Part shown: positions 35,515 to 45,288 of the stretch, piece by piece
Layout of the letters: each line of letters starts with the position of its first letter
Numbering within the stretch: position 1 is the first letter of the stretch
Assembly (NCBI RefSeq): GCF_004664715.2
Contig: NC_051071.1
Location: forward strand, 93,048,936 to 93,112,935
DNA from: Peromyscus leucopus
Lineage: Eukaryota > Chordata > Mammalia > Rodentia > Cricetidae
Reading direction: 5' to 3'
Length of the DNA: 64,000 bases
Position numbers and translations under genes: made by a program
Notes under the pieces: generated by a model
What the model saw: only the letters and a program-made list of their open reading frames with translations
The model's database searches: none
What the model was told of the DNA's origin: nothing

Positions 35515-35725
35515 TTAACTTTTATAGATTTTTTTGTGGATTTCACATTATACATTCCAATCCCACTTATCTCCTCATCCTCCCTCTGCCCTTGCAACCT
35601 CCCCTGCAAAAATAAAATTTAAAATAAAAACCAAAGATCCAAAATAACAAACAAAACAGAAAGAAGAAGACTCTCCTAGTGGAGGCTGCAGTGTGGCCCA
35701 TTGAGTCACAGGGTTTGCAGGTGGA
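35515..35725 (-). mobile_element. Lx-type L1 3' UTR fragment (reverse)
   Basis: GGATTTCACATTATACATTCC and a pyrimidine-rich CCTCCCTCTGCCC stretch parallel the block at 50710-50830. Confidence 0.45.
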
Positions 35726-35819
35726 TATTTTAGTTATAATTTCATGCAAGATAAATAATTTTAGAAATGCATTAAGCCTATTTAGGCTATCTTCTTGAAC
35801 TAATTTATAGGTACACATC

Positions 35820-36330
35820 TAATTCTTCTTAAATGAATGTAGAAACTTCAGTAAGTGATATTCAAACCTGCCCAGAGGAAAAGAATCCTTCCAGCCTGGA
35901 TGTTAGTCCTCAATGGAACCATAACTGTACTGCCAGGAAGACCACAGGATCACTATCCAACAGAAGGCCTTCTACTAAAGAACAAAGACATACCATTGTC
36001 CCTTAAGAGTTAATCCAAATGGGCCTATTAATCCTTTGAACAAGAAAGTGTTCCTCAAGAAAGCTGTCTGCTCTGGTTAATATAGAAAATATTATAAAAA
36101 CCTACCTCAGCATGTAGGTCAGCACAGTGACCTCTAGCCTCTGGCCTTTCACATCACCTAAGAGTGTTCTCAACAATGGTCCATTTGACCACCACCTACT
36201 TCTATCCCTCAAGAGTGTACCTCTGGCCATTGCTCACTGTCACCCTTGAGTGCCTCGTTTAACCTATAATAAACCCTGCCTATCCTTTATACTGTGCTCC
36301 TTTATCTTGTCTGAATTTACCTGATGGCAA
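35820..36330 (+). mobile_element. Possible LTR remnant
   Basis: AATAAACCCTGCCTATCC at about 36267 followed by a GTGCTCCTTTATCTTG segment resembles the R-U5 part of an LTR. Ends unknown. Confidence 0.3.
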
Positions 36331-36654
36331 TCACAAGGATCAGGGATCTTGGGGGCGGGGGTAGGAGTGAGATACTAGAGGTGTGCTCATCACAAAGGGT
36401 AAGACAACTAGACAAAAGAAAAAGGAGGGAATATAATGGAGTAGAACAACTGGAGAAGACAGAAATAGCTAACTCAAAGGATCATTTACTCAAAGATCAC
36501 AGTATACATATTCTTTCAGAAGTATGTGGAACCTCCTGAAGGAGAGACCATTTAGTAGGCTGCAATTTAAATCCCAAGAGACTTTAAAAGACAATCATCA
36601 TTTAATGTGTCTTTTCTACTACGTGGAACAAAGTGGGAAAAAAAATCATAGGAT

Positions 36655-36773
36655 GCTGGATATGGTAGAGCATTTCTTAAATCCTAGCACTAGTATTAGG
36701 GTCTGTGAATTCAAGGCCAACCTGGTCTACATAGTGAGTTCCAGGCCAGTTAGAGCCACACATTCAGACCTGT

Positions 36774-36817
<44 letters not shown>
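36655..36817 (+). mobile_element. B1 SINE with (CA)n tail
   Basis: Diverged forward B1 to about 36775, then about 21 CA units. Confidence 0.65.
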
Positions 36818-36820
<3 letters not shown>

Positions 36821-36971
36821 AACAAATGGTACTAGATGAGCACCAGCACTCATTGCCTTCTGCATCTTAACTCTGAATGCATATGACCAGCTACCTCAAG
36901 CTGTGGCAGTGATAAATTTCCTCTCCCCATGATAAACTGTACCCTCAAGCTATGAGCCAAAAATCCTCCCT

Positions 36972-37113
36972 TCCCCTTTTTCTTGTTTCTGGAGACAGGG
37001 TTGTTGTCCTGGAACTCGCTTTGTAGACCAGGCTGGCCTCAAACTCACAGAGATCCACCTGCCTCTGCCTGCTGAGTGTTGGGATTAAAGGTGTGCACCA
37101 CCACTGCCTGGAA
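36972..37113 (-). mobile_element. B1 SINE
   Basis: Reverse; CACCACCACTGCCTGG end at about 37111. Confidence 0.8.
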
Positions 37114-37233
37114 ACTCTTTCCTTTTGTAAGTTGCTTCTGTCAGGAATTTTGTCACAGCAATGAGAAAAGTCACTAGTAAACATCCACATTTAAAAAATG
37201 AATTAGCAACGGTAGGCTGTTTGTGTTGCAATT

Positions 37234-37236
<3 letters not shown>

Positions 37237-37283
<47 letters not shown>
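37237..37283. repeat. (CA)n microsatellite
   Basis: About 23 CA units without interruption. Confidence 0.95.
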
Positions 37284-37287
<4 letters not shown>

Positions 37288-37639
37288 ACAGTTTAATGGG
37301 GTAGTTAGTTTCTTACTAACAAAGCACAAATAAACTTTTTAGGGTAGAGGTGATGAAATCTATGCTTCACTCAATCAACTCATTGTCTCAAATAATGAAA
37401 ACCTTTTCTCACAATAGAGAATCATCCAACTTCAGCCCAAGGTATATGAAAAATTAGAAGTATCACATCTGTTGCCAATCTTGGAAACAATGCCCATCAT
37501 TTGTGTCTTAATCTTGAGAGACAATGTTCAGGGCAATGGTCTCACCTACATAATGGGAAGCTGAGATATGTGGACTCGGTGTCTGCCCAAGAGAAAAGTG
37601 GATTTGGAGACACCCAACCCATTTCTCATATCAGATTTG

Positions 37640-39179
37640 TTTATGTTCTCCTCAGTTTGCTGAGATGGATAGCTGACCAAAGGTTTCCCTATATTCATAG
37701 GGTTTCTTTCCTGTAAGTTCTCATGCCTGCTGATGTTTGACTTATAGTTGAGATTTCCTATACTCTTTGCATTCACATGCTTTATGCTTTGTGTTGACTT
37801 CTCTGATGCCTACTGAGGTGTGACTTCTGGTCAAAGGTTTTTCTACATTCATTACACTCATAGGGTCTCCCTCCTGTGTGAGTTCTCTAATGTACAGTGT
37901 GGACTGACTTTTGGTAAAAAGATTTCATACATTTATTACATTCATAGAGCTTCTCTCCTTGTGGGTTCTCTAATGCACTGTGAGTTCTGACTTCTGGTAG
38001 AAAGATTTCCCACATTCATTATATTCATAAGGTTTTTTTTCTAGTGTGAGTTCTTTGATGTACTGTGAGTTTTGATTTCTGATAGAAAGTTTTCCTACAT
38101 CCACTACACTCACAGGGGTTTTCTCCTGTGTGGGTTCTTTGATGTATAGTGAGGTCTGACTTCTTGTAGAAAGATTTCCTACACTCACTACATTCATGGG
38201 GTTTCTCTCCTGTATGGGTTCTTTGATGTAAAATGTGATCTGACTTCTGGTTAAACAACTTTCCACATTTGTGACATTTGTAAGGTTTCTCTCGTGTATG
38301 AGTTCTCTGATGCCTGCTAAGGTTTGACTTTTGATTGAAAGATTTTCTACACTCATTACATTCATAGGGTTTTTCTCCTGTGTGAGTTCTCTGATGAACA
38401 GTGAGGTCTAATTTATGGTAGAAAGACTTCCTACATTCATAACATTCATGGAGTTTCTCTCCTGTGTGAGTTCTAGGTTGAAAAGTGAAGTTTGACATCT
38501 GGTAGAAAGATTTTATACAACTCTTAAACTCAGTACTTCTCTTCAGTATGTTTCCTCTGAGTTTTTGTTAGGTTTGTTTTATTAATGAAAGATTTCTCAC
38601 AATGACTACAGATACCACAGTAATCACTTGGGTGCATTTCCTGATGCTTAGTGAATACAGGTTTCATAGACAACGTCTTCCCATATATATTACATTTGTA
38701 ACCTTTCTTCCCTGCCTCAGTTATCTTTTGGACAATAACAGCTGACTCATTACAGGTTTCCTCATATTCATTATATTTACAGGAAGGCTCTCCTGATCTC
38801 TTATGTATAAAGATCATCTTTGTGTTGAAAGTTCTCCCTTTCCCACTATATTCAAAATCTTGCTGGCCATGTTGACTAAGAAGCTCAGAACACCTGAGGG
38901 ATTTCCCAGATATGTGACAGAAACCCAGTTTCTCTCCAGCATATATCTCATCAGGCACACAATTCTGACACATATTCTGATTTGCAATAAACATCTCAGT
39001 CCTCATTTGTAAGTAGTCCTCAGTGTTCGTCATCATCTTTGAAGTGTGGCTCAAATCCAGTATTCTTCCTGATGCAACTGTCTCCTCCACTGTGTTGCTG
39101 TTTGTGATTACAACTTGCCACAGGTGCCTGTCTGGCCTTTTTTGTCTAATCTCAATCAGGTCATCTACTTTCTGGACAC
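37640..39179 (-). pseudogene. C2H2 zinc-finger exon of a KRAB-ZNF gene, broken
   Basis: Large 3' exon of a KRAB zinc-finger gene; intact relatives bind DNA and recruit KAP1 to silence transposons. After the acceptor TAATTTTAG (exon from 39179) it reads VQKVDDLIEIRQ, a ~160-residue spacer, decayed fingers (KCNIYGKTL has Tyr for the second Cys), then five intact C2H2 fingers at 38025-38460 with HQRTHTGEKP-type linkers and nearly alike helices (LTVH, LTIH). Lesions: a frame change at 38530-38536 where TGA interrupts the linker; an extra A in the A8 run at 38033-38040; TAG in place of the linker Gln codon at 37970-37972 and again at 37887-37889. Fingers below 37880 dissolve. It lies head-to-head with Pigg. 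A truncated product ending at 38530 cannot be excluded. Confidence 0.8.
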
Positions 39180-39280
39180 CTAAAATTATTAACAACAAAA
39201 CAACCAAACTCACAAACCATAACCACTCATGAACTATATCTATCCATGAATCATACTCACACATGAACCCATAACCATAC

Positions 39281-39468
39281 CAAAGCATTTCTTTCTTTTT
39301 TTTTTTTGGTTTTTCGAGACAGGGATTCTCTGTGTAGCTTTGTGCCTTTCCTGGAGCTCATTTGGTAGCCCAGGCTGGCCTCGAACTCACAGAGATCCAC
39401 CTGGCTCTGTCTCCCAAGTGCTGGGATTAAAGGCGTGCGCCACCAACGCCCGGCCCAAAGCATTTCTT
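39281..39468 (-). mobile_element. Young B1 SINE with target duplication
   Basis: Reverse B1 at 39294-39455 flanked by CAAAGCATTTCTT (39281-39293 and 39456-39468), 100 bases upstream of the finger exon, inside the intron. Confidence 0.9.
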
Positions 39469-39878
39469 ATGGAATGCTCACATAAAGGTAAAGAAGTCTT
39501 TCCATCCTAGTTGCTACATACAGATTTTAAGTCTCAATAGCAATCAAAATAGTTTTGGTTTTTTTTCTTTTAATAGCTATGGAAACATTTAGTCAAAATA
39601 ACTGCTACATCAGTATAGTTTTAAGCCATACACCTCTCATCTTCAATTTTTTTCCTTATTCTTTTTTTTCTATTTTTGCCCTAATAAAACTGAGTTATAC
39701 TGATTTTCTTGAACACCTCTCACCTATTTCTTTTCCTTAGTGATTTTCTCTATTTTTCTCCTTAATAACTGAGTGTTTTATACTACTTCCCTTATCATTA
39801 TTTATCTTGGGGAAAAAGTGGGCTTTTCTAGGATTACTGATTACCAGATCATTTTCTATCACCTAAGCAAAATAGTTC

Positions 39879-39931
<53 letters not shown>

Positions 39932-40231
39932 AATTATACCTATATTTCTTTAGTCCTCACTTGTCCCTAAGAATGCTACAGGCATTCACTGATGTTTTCA
40001 AGTATCTTCTTCCACATCATAAACAAAGACATTGCTCTCCAAATTCCAGTTTTAACCTAACACACCCACTTCCCAGAACCACAGCAAAACCAATTGCCAT
40101 CCACCTACTATCCTGACCTCTGCTGGCTGGACCACTGCTTTTGAAAAGGTTTTGGTTCTGCAACACAAGCTGTACCTAGCATCACTGAGAAGTTCCTCTC
40201 ATGTCAACAGTTTTGGCATTCTCCACTAGTT
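39469..40231. other. Intron-like AT-rich DNA with (GT)n
   Basis: A (GT)n tract lies at 39880-39921. Nothing else recognised. Confidence 0.4.
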
Positions 40232-40237
40232 CCTAGT

Positions 40238-40621
40238 TGTAGCTAGAATTTTCCTGCCTTGCCTACAGTCAGGACAAATCTTTGTCACCCGCCAGTCCCA
40301 CAGCCGCTCAGACCCAACCAAGTAAACACAGAGACTTATATTGCTTACAAACTGTATGGCCGTGGCAGGCTTCTTGCTAACTGTTCTTATATCTTAAATT
40401 AACCCATTTCTATAAATCTATACCTTGCCACGTGGCTGGTGGCTTACCAGAGTCTCTACATGCTGCTTGTCCTGGCGGTGGCTGCAGTGTCTCTTCTCTC
40501 AGCCTTCTGCTTCCCAGCATTCTCCTCTCTCCTTGTCCCACCTACTTCCTGCCTGGCCACCTACTTCCTGCCTGGTCACTGGCCATCAGTGTTTTATTTG
40601 TACAGAATGATATCCACAGCA
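40238..40621 (-). repeat. 3' LTR of the provirus
   Basis: 384 bases, from TGTAGCTAG to CCACAGCA on the + strand. It differs from its partner by about four substitutions and by one extra 19-base copy of CTACTTCCTGCCTGGYCAC at about 40548-40585. Confidence 0.9.
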
Positions 40622-40643
40622 TTTCCCCTTTTTTTTTTTTTTT
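40622..40643 (-). promoter_or_regulatory. Polypurine tract of the provirus
   Basis: On the - strand an A-run, then GGGGAAA, directly upstream of the 3' LTR: the plus-strand primer of reverse transcription. Confidence 0.75.
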
Positions 40644-41523
40644 AAAAAGTAAGGTTTTAACTTCAACATGGTAAAATTACATATAACAAAACAATTATTG
40701 AGCAAAAATTACAGTTACAATATTAAAGAATATGTCCTATCTATCTTATATTTGTGAATTTAAGGTTTTATATCTAACTTATCTTTTATCATAACTGAGG
40801 AAATTACAACTATCTAGTTTTCAACCACATCAAAGACCTGAGAAGGAACATAATGGTACCTGAGAAATGGTAGATGGATGCAAGCAACTTTCGGGAATCT
40901 TGCAAAAGTAGACCAAGACAGCTGGCAGCCTGGACAGTCACCTAATGTTTCTCAGCATTGTTGGTGCATTCAAATTGGCTACAGGCCTAGAGTATCTGAC
41001 AGACCATTTTCGGAAGCAGGATTTCTGAAAGACCATCTTACCCTGTCTTGGCAGAGTACAGTGGTCGCTTTCCTTGTGTCCCGCTTGTCCAGAAAGGACA
41101 GTATTGCATTTGTACTGTCAGCCATCAAGGCAAGGGCAGTTCTTTGCCCAGTAGGCCATTTTGTGCCAAAAAGACAAACTTCCAAATGGAAATGTCTTAG
41201 AAGCCCAACATTCTCTTGGGATCAATTGGTGTAGCCAGGAGCAATTGTGTCTTACGTCAACAGAATTTTAAGTTATTTAAATGCCATATTCTCTAGGTCT
41301 ATGAAGTGTTTGAAGATTACCTATCTATCTGAAATATATCTATATATACCTAGAAGACTTAACTAACATGGCTATAAATATGATTATCATAGATGACTAA
41401 TTATTAATCTATTTTTAATTATCCATTACAATTTTAAATGAGTTACATAAACATAATACCTCAAACAAGAATAGATATATATATATATACAGTATAACAA
41501 AATTAACTTCAAGTTTGTATTAA

Positions 41524-41599
41524 TAAACTAAAATTTATACCAATGTAAAACATTTTAAACATAAACTAAAATTTATACCAATGTAAAACATTTTAAACA
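41524..41599. repeat. 38-bp tandem duplication inside the provirus
   Basis: Two adjacent identical 38-base units (41524-41561 and 41562-41599), each beginning TAAACTAAAATTTATACC. Confidence 0.9.
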
Positions 41600-42752
41600 A
41601 GTTGTTCTTTAAAAGTAGGTTGATTAATCTATCCTTTTATCTTATCATCTCTATATCCTCTTATATATCTATATTAAATCCCCTTTTCTTTTTTAGAAAG
41701 AGATCACATTTATAATCAACCTGTTTTAAATAAAAATATTGGTTTTTTTCTGTCCCATACCAGAGGGCTCTTCTGATTTGGGACACAAGAATCTCTTAAC
41801 CATTTTTTTTTTTAAAACAATATGTCTGGGTTTAAAGGGGGAGTGAGCCAATTCCACCTCTAAAGCCAGCTTGGTATATTTGGGAATTTGGGCGTAGCAT
41901 CTCTTACTACTTCCTGCTGGAGGGGGGCGCTGTATCTTATGGGGAAGCAAAGAAAATTTTAAGCCTATGGGGTAGTCCTTGAGGCTGTATTGTGTGAACC
42001 AGTTGCCTTGAAACCGCTCTGGATGTTGGATCATCTGGGCCATGGTGTCATCGGAGACCTTTCAGGGGGTCTTGGCTGGTGAAACCTGATGTATCTTAAT
42101 CTGGAACAAATCCACAGCCTCTGGCTTTCTGTGGAAACAAAAGCAAAACCTCTTTTCCAAAGTAACATATCCTTATATCCAAATTTTGAAGTCAAGGTAC
42201 CTTTAAAATATACATTTTGGCATAACTCAACAGCTTTTGTAATCAAATGTTTTTCTTCAGTTATGAATATCAAAGAGAACATAATCCAGATTCTCTGTGT
42301 GGTAGCCATCTTTATGTGGCTTATTTTTTATATTACCTTGAGCTTATTGGTTTAAACTGTACCATTTTAAGACTGAAACGGCAGTGTGGCTGCTGGCTCC
42401 GCCCATTTCAGCTTACCAACTTGGCGTTTTCCGCCAGTTCTGTGAGTCATCAAGTCTCAGAAATAGTGAGTCTAAGCTTTTATCAAAGCAGTGTGTAGCC
42501 CAGAAACCTCTCTCTGTCTCTCTCTCTCTCTCTCTTTTTTAATACTAGTAAAGACTAAATCCACCACACAGCGTAATGTGCCGATGGCAGACACCTCATT
42601 TCTGCCATACTGCCGGTCAAGCTCACACGCCAGGAACCCACCAGAGTTCAAACCTGCGTTTTGCGCGTGCCCGTATGAGACAAGAAGCAGGAACCTGGTT
42701 TTGGCTCTGTTTAGAATTGGTTATTAAATATTGTCAGGTTTAAGGTGGAAAT

Positions 42753-42770
42753 TCGAGCCGTTGGGCGCCA
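42753..42770 (-). promoter_or_regulatory. Primer binding site, Lys-type
   Basis: Two bases inside the 5' LTR the - strand reads TGGCGCCCAACG, matching the 3' end complement of tRNA-Lys(1,2); the following bases diverge. Confidence 0.75.
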
Positions 42771-42772
42771 TT

Positions 42773-43137
42773 TGTAGCTAGAGTTTTCCTGCCTTGCCTA
42801 CAGTCAGGACAAATCTTTGTCACCCGCCAGTCCCACAGCCGCTCAGACCCAACCAAGTAACCACAGAGACTTATATTGCTTACAAATTGTATGGCTGTGG
42901 CAGGCTTCTTGCTAACTGTTCTTATATCTTAAATTAACCCATTTCTATAAATCTATACCTTGCCACGTGGCTGGTGGCTTACCAGAGTCTCTACATGCTG
43001 CTTGTCCTGGCGGTGGCTGCAGTGTCTCTTCTCTCAGCCTTCTGCTTCCCAGCATTCTCCTCTCTCCTTGTCCCACCTACTTCCTGCCTGGTCACTGGCC
43101 ATCAGTGTTTTATTTGTACAGAATGATATCCACAGCA
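42773..43137 (-). repeat. 5' LTR of the provirus
   Basis: 365 bases, the shorter of the two LTRs, with the TGTAGCTAG and CCACAGCA termini. Confidence 0.9.
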
Positions 43138-43473
43138 CCTAGTGCTTGTATCCTTGTTCACTGCTCCTAGGGATTTTACCATACATGTCAATATTTCAGT
43201 AATCTCCTAGATTCATAGAAAATGAAGTCTATATGGTTTTCATTCTCTTTGTTGTTTCAGAATTACTTCTAAAAAGAGAAGGGGAAAATGTTAACTTCAA
43301 ACTCTCACAGAAATCTGGGACCTTCAACATGAAACCTTTTGTTCATTTAACTTTGAAACCTAGGATCTCCTATATCTCCTACATCCAGAACTTGTAGGAA
43401 AAAGCCTGCCAATAACAGATCCCCAGGTGCTAGGCTCAGCTCTTCCCATCCTCCCCAGAACACACTGATTTAC

Positions 43474-43565
43474 CTGTGAGGTCCTGTCTATGCCTTCTTC
43501 TCCTACCCATGGGTCTGCTTCTTGATCCAGCTTGAAGAAAGCCTCAGGTTTTAGAATGCAGTGTT
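43474..43565 (-). pseudogene. KRAB-B box exon
   Basis: On the - strand, acceptor CCCATAACAG, then HCILKPEAFFKLDQEADPWV, the characteristic KRAB B-box core, and a donor CAG/GTAAAT. The length is 92 bases; such exons are usually about 96. It enters in phase 1 but ends on a codon boundary, whereas the finger exon at 39179 needs one carried base. Joined directly they would hit a stop within five codons. Either an exon is missing or this exon is also lesioned. No KRAB-A box was found in 43566-49600 on this strand. Confidence 0.65.
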
Positions 43566-43715
43566 CTGTTATGGGAAGCAACATAGGATCTTACTAATCT
43601 GATTATTCTCAAAATCAGGACTTTTCATGTCTAGATACACAAGTTTTATACCTGGACCTCTTTTCTCATCAGCTTCCTGGATGACCTTTATATATACAAG
43701 ATTTTTCTTTTTCCC

Positions 43716-43858
43716 CTTTTTCTTTTGTGGTTTCTCTGGGCAATCCTGACCATCCCGGAACTCACTTCTGTAGACCAGACTGGCCTCAAATTCAGAGATT
43801 CATCTGCCTCTGCCTCCTGAATGCTGAGATTAAAGATGCTGGCCACCACTGCCTGACT
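43716..43858 (-). mobile_element. B1 SINE, diverged
   Basis: Reverse; GCTGGCCACCACTGCCTGAC end. Confidence 0.75.
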
Positions 43859-44380
43859 TCAAAACCAGTTTTCAACTACTCATTTCCAAAGTCATATAGC
43901 CGACAGTTATAGACACTTTGTTCTGTATATACATCTATGTATTATTTGTCAACTTTGGAAAATTATACTTCAAAAATCAAGCTACCAAGAAGTGAAAAAT
44001 AATCTCTCTAAATCTTTCTGCCTCCATGAAAGACTCTTCCTAAAATTACCCATTTTTCTTTCTTATCCTAATAAAACATTCTTTGTCACTTTTTTCATAT
44101 AATTACATAACTTTGTTCTCTATGTATACTAGTTTTTAAAAGGGAGATGTATTTGTTTGATTTATGTTGTTATCCTCAGAACCACAAAACATCAATACCA
44201 ATTAGCTATTCAATTACTAAGGACTAAAAGAATTATCCAATGTATTATTAATAAATGCTTGAAAATTACTATTTGAGAAAAGAAAGTAGGTGCAACTGAG
44301 AATTTAGAGAAACTGAGACAAAAATCTAAAAGCCAGAGAATCCCTGGGATCTTATAAACTCCAAGGAAAATGGGAAAGTG
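43859..44380. other. AT-rich DNA upstream of the KRAB-B exon
   Basis: Intronic for the zinc-finger gene; nothing recognised. Confidence 0.4.
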
Positions 44381-44485
44381 CCTGGGGACGTGGCTCAGTG
44401 GTTAAAGCTCTTGCCCTAAAAGCAAAAGGACTGGAGTTTGGATACAGAGAACCCACATAAATGGTGGGTGGACCACCATGACTTA
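44381..44485 (+). mobile_element. B2 SINE head, truncated
   Basis: GGGACGTGGCTCAGTGGTTAA starts the tRNA-like part; it is cut off at the L1 start. Confidence 0.6.
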
Positions 44486-45183
44486 AAGTTAGATTTCAAC
44501 AACAACGAAAATTACAGAAAGTCTTCAATCTCTTGGAAACTGAACAAAGCCCAAATGAATCACCAGTGGGTCAAGGAAGAAATAAAGAAAGAAATGAAAG
44601 ATTTCCTAGAATTCAATAAAAATGAAAGTACAACATATCCAAACTTATGGGACACTATGAAATCAGTGCTAAGAGGAAAATTCATAGTACTAAATGCCCA
44701 CATAAAGATGGATAATTCTCACACTAGTGACTTAACAGTACACCTGAAAGCTTTAGAACAAAAAGAAGTAAACTCATCGAGGAGGAATAGATGCCAGGAA
44801 ATAATCAAATTGAGGGCTGAAATCAATGAAATTGAAACAAAGAGAACAATACAAAGAATCAATGAAACAAAGAGTTGATTCTTTGAAAAAATCAACAAGA
44901 TAGACAAGCCCTTATCCAAATTAACCAAAAGGCAGAGAGAGAGCATCCAAATCAACAAAATCATAAATGAAAAGGGAGGCATAACAACAGACAATGAGGA
45001 AATCCAGAGAATCATCAGATCATACTTCAAAAACATGTACTCCACAAAATTGGAAAATCTGAAAGAAATGGACAATTTTCTGGATAGGTACCACATACCA
45101 AAGTTAAATCAAGACCAGATAAACTATTTAAATAGACCAATGCCACTAAGGAAATAGAAAGAGTCGTTAAAAGTCTCCCAAAC

Positions 45184-45288
45184 CGCGAATCTCTGTGAGT
45201 TTGAGGCCAGCCTGGGCTACCAAGTGAGTTCCAGGAAAGGCGCAAAGCTACACAGAGAAACCCTGTCTCGAAAAACCAAAAAAAAAAA
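45184..45288 (+). mobile_element. 5'-truncated B1 inserted in L1 ORF2
   Basis: Flanked by AGTCTCCCAAAC (45172-45183 and 45289-45300), a 12-base duplication of L1 sequence; only the right two thirds of B1 are present. Confidence 0.93.

Larger units (their letters stand above)
40238..43137 (-). mobile_element. Full-length non-autonomous class II provirus, mys-like
   Basis: A 2.9-kb LTR element lying on the - strand. It has LTRs at both ends, a 6-bp target duplication CCTAGT (40232-40237 and 43138-43143), and, reading the - strand, a primer site just inside the 5' LTR and an A-run plus GGGGAAA polypurine tract just inside the 3' LTR. The 2.15-kb interior has no frame resembling gag, pro, pol or env, so it must have moved with proteins from elsewhere. 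Size and structure fit the mys elements of Peromyscus relatives (recalled, not checked). The 6-bp duplication and Lys primer fit class II ERVs. It sits between the KRAB-B and finger exons, in the same orientation as that gene. Confidence 0.85.

Noticed and set aside
39180..39288. N-terminal extension of the zinc-finger frame, with a hydrophobic stretch
   Set aside because: It lies upstream of a clear TTTTAG acceptor and is intron read-through, not a membrane protein.
40425..40674. Three overlapping 61-80-codon frames, also seen at 42960-43170
   Set aside because: They are inside LTRs and recur wherever the LTR recurs.
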